From the NCBI GenBank assembly GCA_007753675.1, contig CP036432.1, positions 5,678,394-5,742,393 of the forward strand: 64,000 nucleotides of DNA. The letters are read 5' to 3'. Position 1 is the stretch's first letter; each line of letters begins with the position of its first letter. Below the pieces are notes generated by a model, which saw nothing but the letters and a program-made list of their open reading frames with translations, searched no databases and was not told the origin of the DNA. This DNA is from Stieleria magnilauensis. GTDB taxonomy: Bacteria > Planctomycetota > Planctomycetia > Pirellulales > Pirellulaceae. Below are positions 37,382 to 46,464 of the stretch, piece by piece. A program made the translations under genes and the position numbers.

Positions 37382-38398
37382 TTACTTTTTCCCCAATGCC
37401 ATTCGCACCGCTTCGCCGATCTCACCACCGGCTAGATCGCGGGCCACAACTCGACCATCGGGGCCGATCAGCCAGATCGATGGAACACTTTGAATTCCGA
37501 ATTCACGCGTTGTGGCTTCGGTGTCATGCCACCGCCCCAGATACACCTGTCGATAGGTCGACGGTCGCTTCTCGAGAAACGTTGCTGGTAAGTCGATTGT
37601 GTCGTCGACGCTGAGCCCGATCACTTCCAGTGGATCGTCTCGGAATTCCTCGTCGACTTTTGTCAGGTTTGGGATTTCAGCGAGACATGGACCGCACCAT
37701 GTAGCCCAGAAGTCGAGGATGACGTATTTGCCGTGAAATTCCGACGACTTGATTTCGTTGCCGTCATAGCCTTTCGCATTCCACGCGGGAGCCATGTCTC
37801 CGGGCATCACAACGTTCTTCAGCCGCAATTCCATTTTCCCGACATCGATTGACGGTCGCTCTTCACTCAACACGATCTGTTTGAACGCCGAGCCCCAAGA
37901 CTGCCCGGCAAGCTCTTTCCCGCTGGCGGCAGCATGCGGAAACAACGGAATCACGTTGTAACGCCCCAGTTCCAGGCCCTTCACTTCGAAACTGCCATCT
38001 GCTGCGACCGGAAACTTCCACACCGGCCGGTTCTCGTAGGCCTCTCGCTTCTCTTTCTCGTACTGTTGATAAGCCTCCGTCTTTCGAAATGCTTCGATCC
38101 ACGCTTGTCGCTCATCCTTCGACATTTCACCGTAGTTGTCGGGGCGATCCAGGCGTGGGCCTCGGTACATTCCTTCGATCACCACCACGGCCTTGTCGAA
38201 CGATAGCCGCCCACCTCGAAACCAATTCGGAATTTCAGAAGGCACAACGATCCGGCCGGTGATCGTGGCAACTTGATCCGCCTGCGCGGACGCAGCCGCG
38301 GGCTTGTCTTCAGCGATGACGTGCCCAACCAAAGACAGAAAAAGGGCCACCGCAAACGAAGTTGCAGCGATGAGCAATTGGGCTTTAGGGAATCGCAT
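37382..38398 (-). CDS. TlpA/ResA-like thiol-disulfide protein
   Basis: This 338-residue protein has a signal peptide or anchor (residues about 7-28) and an unassigned beta-rich domain (about 40-200). A thioredoxin-fold domain follows, opening GKYVILDFWATWCGPCLAE with the redox pair Cys235 and Cys238. The later cis-proline segment is VPSIWLIGPDGRVVA. It probably acts outside the cytoplasmic membrane as a thiol reductase or oxidase. The large N-terminal insert before the thioredoxin fold is common in planctomycete TlpA proteins. Confidence 0.88.
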   Translation of the reverse strand: MRFPKAQLLIAATSFAVALFLSLVGHVIAEDKPAAASAQADQVATITGRIVVPSEIPNWFRGGRLSFDKAVVVIEGMYRGPRLDRPDNYGEMSKDERQAWIEAFRKTEAYQQYEKEKREAYENRPVWKFPVAADGSFEVKGLELGRYNVIPLFPHAAASGKELAGQSWGSAFKQIVLSEERPSIDVGKMELRLKNVVMPGDMAPAWNAKGYDGNEIKSSEFHGKYVILDFWATWCGPCLAEIPNLTKVDEEFRDDPLEVIGLSVDDTIDLPATFLEKRPSTYRQVYLGRWHDTEATTREFGIQSVPSIWLIGPDGRVVARDLAGGEIGEAVRMALGKK

Positions 38399-38474
38399 GG
38401 TGACCTGTGGCGTAGTGAGTTATCAAGGATGAAGCACAAACCGGCCCGCGCCGGATTCAGCGGCGACGTTCACT

Positions 38475-38780
38475 TCACGGAGACTCTAGTTTCAACAAAG
38501 CTTCCGCAAAAGCCTGTCCTGCCCGCGCGTGGGATTTAGCACTCCCATAGTAGTACACAAATCCGCCCGTGCCCGACGCACGTTCTTTCAACGCCAGATC
38601 CTCGCCAATAAAATCGATCGTCGAGATCGCGCCCGTCCCGACCATGTTTGACTGCCCCACGAGAAGATAAACTCGCAAAGGCTTGCTCTCGCCGCAGGCC
38701 GGAGAACTCAAAGAAGAAAAGAGGACTGCGGCAACCAGAGCTGCCAAGCAGATTCGTTTAAACTTGTAATTCGCTACCAT
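38475..38780 (-). pseudogene. SASA/DUF303 esterase with the middle deleted
   Basis: The start (ATG at 38780) gives a leader and then LRVYLLVGQSNMVGTG, the nucleophile-serine block of SASA (sialate O-acetylesterase-like, DUF303) proteins. Within about 30 codons the sequence jumps to GGFVYYYGSAKSHARAGQAFAEAL, which is the C-terminal end of the same family. About 150-200 residues are missing, and the reading frame stays open. It is a relic of a carbohydrate esterase, lying next to the IS-containing unit. Confidence 0.75.
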
Positions 38781-38916
38781 GGCTGAACCCTGTTTCCTGA
38801 AACTCGGCAATTGCGACCTTGCTGACTCTAACGTTTTCTATGTACCGAAATTTGCCGGATAGGCGATGTCCTTCAGGCCCGGAGGGCCGGCAGAGTGGAT
38901 GCCGGTGGCGTGAGCC

Positions 38917-40448
38917 CAATGCCACCTATTCTGGACCCTATCGGGTGGCGCGGTCCCAAAAACCCGGTTTTGGCACGATTTTTGCGCCTGGCAGGTAAGT
39001 TTACACTTACTGCCTTTCTGACTGGGAATCGCCATGGTCGACCCGACGACACTCGGTGCCGATGAAGAGTCTCGCTTTGGCAAAGCCAAAGCGTTGCTGG
39101 CTGAGCTTCTTGAATTACCCAAACTACAACGGGTCTTTGAAGATCACGATTGTGCCAACGCGCGGATGGTCTATACGCAGGCCCCGACCCTCTGGCTACT
39201 CGTTTTACAACGGCTCGAAGGAGGCATCTCACTAACCGATGCCGTCGCAGATTTGCTCAAAAATCATACGGATATTTTGCCTGACAATCGAAGGGTTCAA
39301 GAGAATCGCCTTTCCGAAAACAATTCGGCCTACAACGCCGCCAGAAAAAGGATTCCGCTCGCTGTCGTGGAAGAGTTTTCCCATCGAATCTGCGATCACC
39401 TTGCTTCCCGCGCTCCCAAAGCCTTTCTCGATCGACGTGTATTCATTATCGATGGGACGACGATCACGCTTCCTCCGACCGAAGCACTTCAGAAAGCGTT
39501 CCCGCCGGCGTCCAACCAACACGGAGAGACGGTTTGGCCTATTGCGAGATTGCTGGTCGCAAATGAAATGCAGACCGGGTGCGCGTTGTTGCCGCAAGTC
39601 GATCCGATGTACGGAGCGGACAACAAAAGTGAACTTGAGCAAGCCAAGCCGATTATTGAACGACTCCCGAAACGCTCGATCGTTCTGGCTGATAGCGGTT
39701 TTGGGATTTTTAATGTCGCCCACCACTGCCAATTACATCATCAAGACTTCGTGCTGCGGCTGACCAAACAGCGATTCAGGTCGTACCGCAAGTCGGCTAC
39801 GTTGGTCGACCAAGGGGACGGGTACAAGACGTTTCACTTGATTTGGCGGCCGACACCGAAGGACCGCCGAACCAATCTCGATCTTAGTAAAGACACGTCT
39901 ATCGAAGTCTTTCTCCACCAAATTGAACTTGAAAATGGAGACACGCTGGAGATCGTGACGAGCCTTGAGACGGACGCTCACTCGGCCGCTGCCCTGTACG
40001 TTCGTCGCTACGATGTGGAGTTCGATATCCGCGATGTCAAAGTGACGATGGACACAGAAAACATTCGCGCCAAGAGTGTCGACACGGTGATGAAGGAGCT
40101 AATGGGATCGATCATCGCTTATAATCTTGTCGCTCAGCTACGCAAACAAGCAGCGAAATTGATTCGAGTTGACCCTCGCGAGCTCAGCTTCACGGGAGTT
40201 TGGACGACGTTCAAGCATCATCTGCTACGTGAAAAGCTTACGACCCTGGAGGAATGGAGGCTGGCTTATCACGGCGCTTTGGTGAGCGCAGCGGGCCGCA
40301 AACTTCCCAATCGAAAATTGCCTCGCAGCTACCCACGCATAGCCCACCCGCGGCGCCAAAAGACAACGAAATTCCAGAAGTCACTTCGAAGAAAAAAACA
40401 GCAGCCCGATGATATACCACCCGAATGACCACAAAGTAGGTGGCATTG
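38917..40448. mobile_element. IS4-family insertion sequence, about 1.53 kb
   Basis: The terminal inverted repeats begin CAATGCCACCTA on both ends (left 38917 onward, right ending at 40448) and remain related for about 32 bases. The 10-base sequence GGCGTGAGCC is present immediately outside both ends (38907-38916 and 40449-40458), a clean target-site duplication. Joining the flanks restores a REP-like palindrome GCCGGTGGCGTGAGCCACCG. The single gene inside is a DDE transposase. Confidence 0.88.
39034..40428 (+). CDS. IS4-family DDE transposase
   Basis: This 464-residue transposase is full-length and uninterrupted. The first catalytic Asp is in FIIDGTTITL (about residue 140) and the second in IVLADSGFG (about 222). 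The Glu lies in YVRRYDVEFDIRDVK (about 332), which exactly satisfies the IS4 Y-(2)-R-(3)-E-(6)-K signature. The N-terminal region is the usual helical DNA-binding part. With matching terminal repeats and a target duplication, the element looks recently active. Confidence 0.93.
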   Translation: MVDPTTLGADEESRFGKAKALLAELLELPKLQRVFEDHDCANARMVYTQAPTLWLLVLQRLEGGISLTDAVADLLKNHTDILPDNRRVQENRLSENNSAYNAARKRIPLAVVEEFSHRICDHLASRAPKAFLDRRVFIIDGTTITLPPTEALQKAFPPASNQHGETVWPIARLLVANEMQTGCALLPQVDPMYGADNKSELEQAKPIIERLPKRSIVLADSGFGIFNVAHHCQLHHQDFVLRLTKQRFRSYRKSATLVDQGDGYKTFHLIWRPTPKDRRTNLDLSKDTSIEVFLHQIELENGDTLEIVTSLETDAHSAAALYVRRYDVEFDIRDVKVTMDTENIRAKSVDTVMKELMGSIIAYNLVAQLRKQAAKLIRVDPRELSFTGVWTTFKHHLLREKLTTLEEWRLAYHGALVSAAGRKLPNRKLPRSYPRIAHPRRQKTTKFQKSLRRKKQQPDDIPPE

Positions 40449-40927
40449 GGCGTGAGCCACCGGAGATGATTTCAAGGAGTCTCTGAGGCCCAACGGGCCG
40501 ACACAATTCCCCAGCTTTTGGCAATACACGCGGTTCATCAGACCGATTGTGCCGGCCTTTCAGGCCTCCATGATCGAGGTCCTTCCATTCCGGTGGCTGA
40601 CGCCACCGGCAAGCATTGTGCCAGCCCGCCGGGCTTCATCACGAACAAACATAGAAAACGTTAGAGTCAGCGAATTTGAAACTCGGCGAATCCGATTCGG
40701 TCTGTCCTACCGAATACACGAAATGCTCGAACCAAGACGAAATCGCATCGATCGCGTCTTTGCGCCGCACCAACTCGACAACAATGTAGTCGATGGCAAC
40801 CTGGATCCGGATCCCCAATGTTTCGATTTCAGCGGGGGCTCATACCATTTTGTTTCGCTTCAACCGCGAAGGAACCCCAAATCATGAGCAGCACGGCCGG
40901 TACGGATACCCCGGAGATTCAATGGGG

Positions 40928-41160
40928 TCACTCTGTTGAGGTCGATTGCGGCGTAATCATGATCGCACATCCGCTCCCGGAACTCATCATGGCCGTCAAC
41001 GAACTGTCCGAAGTGACTGGACGCGTTTCAATCGTGACGAGCTTTTTGTCCTGTGGGTCCTCGGCATAGATCTTCGCCGTGAACTCTGCCGGGCCCAGGA
41101 AATCCAGCGGGATTTCGACGCTGCGAGCTTCATTGACAATCGTCGAACGAATCACCACGT
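40928..41160 (-). pseudogene. GH97 glycosidase, C-terminal scrap
   Basis: About 75 codons encode the beta-sandwich end of a GH97 protein: REARSV-type start, IPLDFLGPAEFTAKIYAEDP, KLVTIETRPVTSDSSL and a GSGCAIMI close. The catalytic barrel is absent. The homology breaks exactly where the first copy of the palindromic repeat begins (41159), so repeat insertion and loss of the gene front may be connected. Confidence 0.65.
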
Positions 41161-41390
41161 CGTGGACGAGGCGACGAGTCCCCCGGTATTTCCTTCAATT
41201 AAACAAGACCATTAAACGCGGGACTCCTCGCGTCGTCCATTACCGTAGTGGGCGAGGCGACGAGCCCTCCGCCGTTGCAAACATTAGACAGAGACTGCCA
41301 ATAGGCGGGACTCCTCGCGTCGTCCACTACCGTAGTGGGCGAGGCGACGAGCCCTACGCCGTTGCAAACATTAGACAGAGGCTAATGCGG
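41159..41390. repeat. GTAGTGG...CCACTAC palindrome, three tandem copies (B)
   Basis: Copies start at 41159 (first bases diverged), 41245 and 41332. The last two are tandem duplicates with an 87-base period, sharing the loop GCCGTTGCAAACATTAGACA. The third lacks its right arm. The right arms are of the variant form GGACTCCTCGCGTCGTCCAC. The stop codon of the BtuF-like gene lies within the third copy. Confidence 0.85.
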
Positions 41391-42320
41391 AGGTTGCTCC
41401 GAAGCCCCACGGAGGAGCCGGTGCGATGATCGCGCTGCCGGAACTTGGCAGTCGGCCATGAAGTCTGCCAGGATTTCCAAACTGTCGACCAACCTCGGAC
41501 CGGGACGGCTGAAGTAGGCCGAACCGTCAACGATTTTGACCTGATTGCGACGAACGCAGCTCAGCGACGACCAACCGGGATAGGACTCGAGGATCGGCAA
41601 GTCTTGCCGGGCGCGCTCGGGCGTAAAACCGCAACATGCGATGACCAACAACTCCGGATCCGCTTCAACGACTCGCTCCCAAGCCACCGTCGTTGAACGC
41701 TCGCCGGCGACGCCGATGACTTCCCGTCCGCCGGCCAGTTCGACCAGTTCCGGACTCCAGTGTCCCGCACTGAACGGCGGATCGATCCATTCGAGCAACA
41801 TCACTCGCGGGCGATCCGTCAACGCTTGAGCGCGCTGAACCACCGCATTCACGCGAGCCTTCAAGCCGGCGATCACCTGGCGAGCCTTGTCGTCCACGCC
41901 GACCGCCGCACCGACTGCGGCGATACAATCGAATACTTCCTGCAAACAGGTCGGTTCCAGGTTGATCACCCGCGGCGATCCCGGCAGCGAACACGCCGCT
42001 TCATTCACTTCCTGTTCGGCAACCGCACAGACATCGCACAACGCCTGCGTGACGATCAAGTCCGGCTGCAGTCGCTTGAGCGTTTCCATGTCCAGCGAGT
42101 ACAACGCCTTTTCCGTCTTCAGCCGCTCTCGCACCAGACTATCGATCTCCCCACTGCTGGCATCATGCGGAATCAGCGTCCGGGTGACCGTCGGTAGCGA
42201 CTGCACCCCATCGGGATAATCACATTCGTGAGTCACCCCGACCAACTGGTCACGCAGCCCCAACGAACAAACGATCTCAGTCGCACTGGGCAAAAGGGAA
42301 ACGATTTTTCGAGGTTGCAT
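41382..42320 (-). CDS. BtuF-like cobalamin-binding protein
   Basis: This protein has 312 residues from the ATG before QPRKIVSLLPSATEIV; the open frame extends 61 codons further, but that part only mirrors the neighbouring gene. The IVSLLPSATEIVCSLGL opening, DLIVTQALCDVCAV and the C-terminal SRPGPRLVDSLEIL are typical of periplasmic B12/siderophore-binding proteins of the BtuF type. There is no signal peptide, which is odd for a solute-binding protein; cytoplasmic BtuF-like proteins are, however, known in many bacteria. No ABC transporter genes accompany it. The C-terminal residues run into a palindromic repeat. Confidence 0.82.
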   Translation of the reverse strand: MQPRKIVSLLPSATEIVCSLGLRDQLVGVTHECDYPDGVQSLPTVTRTLIPHDASSGEIDSLVRERLKTEKALYSLDMETLKRLQPDLIVTQALCDVCAVAEQEVNEAACSLPGSPRVINLEPTCLQEVFDCIAAVGAAVGVDDKARQVIAGLKARVNAVVQRAQALTDRPRVMLLEWIDPPFSAGHWSPELVELAGGREVIGVAGERSTTVAWERVVEADPELLVIACCGFTPERARQDLPILESYPGWSSLSCVRRNQVKIVDGSAYFSRPGPRLVDSLEILADFMADCQVPAARSSHRLLRGASEQPPH

Positions 42321-42345
42321 GAGGAGAACGCAGTTTTCTAGGGTC

Positions 42346-45300
42346 CTAATTCTCAATCCGATTGGATTGCTTCGGCGCGATGTGTAGCAGCTTGAGTCCG
42401 AGGGCTTCCAGATCAAATATTGATGGGTGTGGCGCGCCGGTGAACAGGTCGCGGCAAACCAATTGCTGACCTGCGATTTCAAGTTTGGCTGTGCCGTTTC
42501 CAATATTGATCAGCAGCAACAGGTGTCCATCTTCCGTCGAGACCGTCCGCCAGAGGCAACCTGTCTGTCCTTTGGAATTTTGTTCTTTAACAATGACCGA
42601 TTTTTGCAGGCCAGCGTCGGTCAGAAAGAGATCGACGACTGAAAGTAGTTTCTGGGTGTCGTGGTCCGCCACGATTGACACGCTGCCTTTGCCAGACTTC
42701 AGCGATTCGATGTGAGGACGACCGTATTCGTCTTGAGAGAGATTCCCCTCTCCAATCAGCAGCAGCTGCCCACCCAGGTCAAGGTACTTTTGCAGGCCTT
42801 CGAGTTCCCGTTTCGTTACTCGCGTCGCGTTGTGGACGACAACCAGCGTGGACTTGATAGTCGTGCCATCGGGCAACGTTCCTTCAGAATCTGCCAGCAT
42901 TTGACCCGTCGCAAATCCGATCGGATGACCCAAGTGATAGAGTTCTTGATACGTGTGCTTGATCGCGGCCAATGGATGACGATTGTTGATCGCATCGGTC
43001 TCTGAATAGAACAAGCGGATGTGCTTCGGCTCTCGGGCAAAGGCAATCACTTCAGGAGCGAACGCGTTGAGATCCTTCATCGTGCGACCGAACTGGTTCA
43101 TCACGCGCGGCTGAGTCAGATTGGAGCCATAAAAATCTCTCGCCGCCTTGGCTTTCGGTGCGCCATCGGATTCCCGCCCCCAATACCAGGTCTGGTTCAT
43201 TCCCATCCCATGCAGATGGGCCAACCAAAGCAAGCAGTTGGTGTATTCGGGACTGAGATTCTCATCACGCCAATGAACCGTTGTGAGTCCGTGGAATTCG
43301 CTGTCGAAAATGAGCTTGTCGGGAGCAATCGATTTGAAAAACTCGTAGCTCAGCACGAGCTCTTCCCACTTGAGCGCGTAGCGTTCGGGCCACTGCTCCC
43401 AATCCGCAGCGCTGGATCGGTTACCGACTTTCGCATCGCAACCAACGATGTCCTGGAGGCGGACCAGCTGTTCCATATCGATTCCGGAACTGCGATCGTC
43501 GTTCGCCCAGTGTTCGGGCATGATCTTGATATGCACTTTTGCATCCGGATCATGCTTCTTGACTTCACGATCGAGAAACCCAAAGTACTCCGTCACGCGA
43601 TCCATATTGAAGCGGCACCAGTCAAACCAAATCGGCTTGCCTCGCAACTCACGATCGATGGGGATTTCAATGGTCACATCCTGAAACGAGCCGAATTCGG
43701 TTCCCCATAAATCGTTGAGGGTTGTGATCTTGTTGCCGTAGCGTGAGGCCAACCAATGCCGGAACTTGTCTTTGGTAAACTCCGAAACCGGCTGAGTGTC
43801 CCATTGCTTGGTCGCCGTGTACCAATGTGGCTCGTTGGCCAGCATGTACCCGGCTCGACGACGACTCGTACCGGCGACTTGCGGAATGGTGTCTTCGAGA
43901 AGCTGGCGCCAAAAGACGCGTGTGCCGGGATGATCGATGTCGTATTTTGTGAAACATTGTTGTGGAAATCCAATACCCTCATTCTTGCTCGCGTACCATT
44001 CTGGTACTTCATTGTGGATGAAGTGGATGTAGCCCATTGAATCGATATCGTCCCCGCGATCCTCCGATTGAACCCTGGCAACCGTATCAGGCGTCTTTTT
44101 CGAACGCGTTGCAATCACCGCAGTGCGAATGTTTCCGTAAGCCGCCACCAAGTCCGGTTCACGTGGCATCCAACTGAATCCCGAAGGAAACAAGGGCGTG
44201 TCGCCGTCGTGGAAGTACCCGTTCTTGATATGTGCATTGCTGTGATCAATTTCGGGTACCGCGCGGCGGGACGTGGGATCGTCGATCACCGCTTGTAATT
44301 CCACGCTGGCGGCATCGCAAATGTTTTGGATTTCCCGCATTTCGCGGAACGGCAACTCGCGAGCGTATGATTCGGCGCGATCTTTCAGTTTCCACCACTC
44401 TGCACACAGGGCTTCCAATTCGTTGGGATGCGAATGATCCCAATCAGCAAACGTCATGAATTGCTCGGCCGTGACCACGGTGACGTTTTCGCGCGATGTC
44501 TCCACTCCACTTGCTTGAGCTTTCTCGACCAACGCTCTTAAATTGTCGAGACTCGCTTTCGCGCGTTTTCGGAGCGGCGCGTATTCACCAGCTGTCTTCG
44601 TCGCTTTTTCGGGTGCGAAGGTCCGTTTCATGTTGGCTTTCAGTTCCTGGCGTGTGATTCCCCCGTCTTCCTTGCCGCCGTGTTGGAAGAACGCCCTTCT
44701 TTGCTGCACCTCATTGAATTCACCGCCATTCTCGCGTGCGTCCCTTCTGGCCCAATCAAGCCACTCTTGCTCGGTCACTACTTCGTCGCTGTTGTCATCG
44801 AGAGCGGCAAACCAAGCGCGTTCCTTCCCGTGTGCAGGAAAAGGTGGCATGTTTTCCAGACCGCGCATGTCCAGCATCTGCTTGACGAGATTGGCTTTGA
44901 TGGCGGCATGCTCGGGAGAATTCGCAAGGTTGGTCCATTCACGCGGATCGTCCTGGTGATCGTACAGCTCCTCGGCGCCGTTTCTGTAGACAATGTAGCG
45001 CCAGCGACTTGTGCGCAGCGACCAGTGCTGCCCGTCAGGGTCCATGCCTGAATATCCACCTGCATACACCATGCTGAGCGCGCCTTGGGGACCCTCCCAC
45101 GTCTTTGCAATTGGGTTTTGCAGAAACGGACGTATGCTGTGGCCTGCGAGCGGCGCGCCCTTGCCATTCTTGCGAGTGTCGCCCTTCAGGTTGCACAAGT
45201 CGACCAGCGTGGGATAGAGGTCGATCAGTGCGATCGGATGATCCGCAACGCCGCCGGGACTGGCCACATCGGGGGCGCGGACGATGAACGGAATTCTGCA

Positions 45301-46422
45301 GCTCTCTTCCCAGGGCGAATTCTTGAAAAGGTAATCCTTCTGTCCCATCTGCCAGCCATGGTCACTGACCAGGACCACGATCGTGTTGTCCCGGAAGCGG
45401 CTGTGGTCGAGCGCGTTAATCACTTGGCCGACGCAATCATCGACCGCGGTCACGCAGGCCAGGTAGGCTTGGGTGAAAGTCTTGAGCGCCGTTTCCTGGT
45501 CGGGATACGAATTGCTGAGATCACGAAACAGTTGGGGGCCGTTGGTCTCCTTGAAATAGAACTCGCGGTAGTGCGTGTCATCGGCGTCGTCGGGCTGGAT
45601 CACCGGCACCTTGAGTGCGTCGAGTGGATACATGTCGAAGTATTTCTGCGGCACATGCAGCGGCGTGTGCGGGCGGATAAATCCGACGCCCAGGAAGAAT
45701 GGTTTCCCATCGTCTTCCTCTGCAAACTTTCGGATGCGGTTGGCAGCCCAGGCGGCATTGCGCTCATCGGGCGTCGGGTCGCGGTCCTGGGGACTGCTGT
45801 ACCTGAGTGGAGTGATACGACCTTGGCCGTAGATCCAGCCGCTCTCGGGGTTCCCATCATCCGCAAAGGGCACATCGTCCAGCGAAGCAAAGGAGCCATC
45901 GGTTTGACCATTCGCACGAAAAGGCTCTGGCACTGACGGATGAGCGACCCTCTTTTCCCCGTCGTATGCATGCGGGCCATAGTCGACTCGATGGGCGAAT
46001 TCATCCCATCGATCCGGCTTGTAGTGGTGCATCAGCTTGCCTGAGCCGACCGTGTAGTATCCATTCGCCCTGAAATGCTCCATGAGCATCCGTGAGTTAG
46101 AGAGCACTGGGTTTTCAGAGGGCGGGTCAAACCAAAGGTTCTTCGAAGTGTGAGGATAAACTCCAGACATAAAGCTGGAACGAGATGGTCCGCAAATCGG
46201 GTTATTACTGTAAGCCCGCGAAAACAGCACGCCGCTATCAGCCAGCTTGTCCATATTTGGAGTGATGGCCTGTGGAGGTCCCCCCATGCAGCCGAGATAG
46301 TCATTCAGGTCGTCGCAAACGATCAGCACGACATTGGGTCTCTCGGCTCCATGCGTGGTCAGGGCGCAACCGAACAGGAGCAGCGTTGAGATTGCGATGG
46401 CGTTTTTCATTGGGGTAGTCAT
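42346..46422 (-). CDS. Sulfatase - beta-galactosidase-like fusion protein
   Basis: This 1358-residue protein has a leader. Residues about 25-500 are a sulfatase of the iduronate-sulfatase type (RPNVVLIVCDDLNDYLG; Cys77 in CGPSR; VLVSDHGWQMGQKDYL). Residues about 520-700 are helical and contain an EF-hand-like loop DDNSDEVVTEQEW. Residues about 730-1358 resemble a GH42-type beta-galactosidase: FPSGFSWMPREPDL, YMLANEPHWYTA (acid/base Glu candidate), FDSEFHGLTTVHW (nucleophile candidate) and a trimerisation-like GGQLLLIGEGNLS segment. One exported chain therefore appears to combine desulfation and glycoside cleavage. Only 42 bp separate it from the upstream sulfatase gene, so it is the third gene of an operon starting with GH16. 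Confidence 0.88.
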   Translation of the reverse strand: MTTPMKNAIAISTLLLFGCALTTHGAERPNVVLIVCDDLNDYLGCMGGPPQAITPNMDKLADSGVLFSRAYSNNPICGPSRSSFMSGVYPHTSKNLWFDPPSENPVLSNSRMLMEHFRANGYYTVGSGKLMHHYKPDRWDEFAHRVDYGPHAYDGEKRVAHPSVPEPFRANGQTDGSFASLDDVPFADDGNPESGWIYGQGRITPLRYSSPQDRDPTPDERNAAWAANRIRKFAEEDDGKPFFLGVGFIRPHTPLHVPQKYFDMYPLDALKVPVIQPDDADDTHYREFYFKETNGPQLFRDLSNSYPDQETALKTFTQAYLACVTAVDDCVGQVINALDHSRFRDNTIVVLVSDHGWQMGQKDYLFKNSPWEESCRIPFIVRAPDVASPGGVADHPIALIDLYPTLVDLCNLKGDTRKNGKGAPLAGHSIRPFLQNPIAKTWEGPQGALSMVYAGGYSGMDPDGQHWSLRTSRWRYIVYRNGAEELYDHQDDPREWTNLANSPEHAAIKANLVKQMLDMRGLENMPPFPAHGKERAWFAALDDNSDEVVTEQEWLDWARRDARENGGEFNEVQQRRAFFQHGGKEDGGITRQELKANMKRTFAPEKATKTAGEYAPLRKRAKASLDNLRALVEKAQASGVETSRENVTVVTAEQFMTFADWDHSHPNELEALCAEWWKLKDRAESYARELPFREMREIQNICDAASVELQAVIDDPTSRRAVPEIDHSNAHIKNGYFHDGDTPLFPSGFSWMPREPDLVAAYGNIRTAVIATRSKKTPDTVARVQSEDRGDDIDSMGYIHFIHNEVPEWYASKNEGIGFPQQCFTKYDIDHPGTRVFWRQLLEDTIPQVAGTSRRRAGYMLANEPHWYTATKQWDTQPVSEFTKDKFRHWLASRYGNKITTLNDLWGTEFGSFQDVTIEIPIDRELRGKPIWFDWCRFNMDRVTEYFGFLDREVKKHDPDAKVHIKIMPEHWANDDRSSGIDMEQLVRLQDIVGCDAKVGNRSSAADWEQWPERYALKWEELVLSYEFFKSIAPDKLIFDSEFHGLTTVHWRDENLSPEYTNCLLWLAHLHGMGMNQTWYWGRESDGAPKAKAARDFYGSNLTQPRVMNQFGRTMKDLNAFAPEVIAFAREPKHIRLFYSETDAINNRHPLAAIKHTYQELYHLGHPIGFATGQMLADSEGTLPDGTTIKSTLVVVHNATRVTKRELEGLQKYLDLGGQLLLIGEGNLSQDEYGRPHIESLKSGKGSVSIVADHDTQKLLSVVDLFLTDAGLQKSVIVKEQNSKGQTGCLWRTVSTEDGHLLLLINIGNGTAKLEIAGQQLVCRDLFTGAPHPSIFDLEALGLKLLHIAPKQSNRIEN

Positions 46423-46464
46423 CCGGAAAACGGCGGCATCCGCGAGGTGGATTGGTGCGTTGAG

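Larger units (their letters stand above)
38821..40671. mobile_element. Unit bounded by 23-bp perfect inverted repeats (MITE-like, interrupted by an IS)
   Basis: GCTGACTCTAACGTTTTCTA plus TGT at 38821-38843 is exactly mirrored at 40649-40671. Without the insertion sequence inside, the unit would be about 309 bp, made almost entirely of REP-like palindromes. That fits a non-autonomous mobile element. A 10-base direct repeat, TGAAACTCGG, lies just outside on both sides (38798-38807 and 40677-40686), though at unequal distances. Confidence 0.6.
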
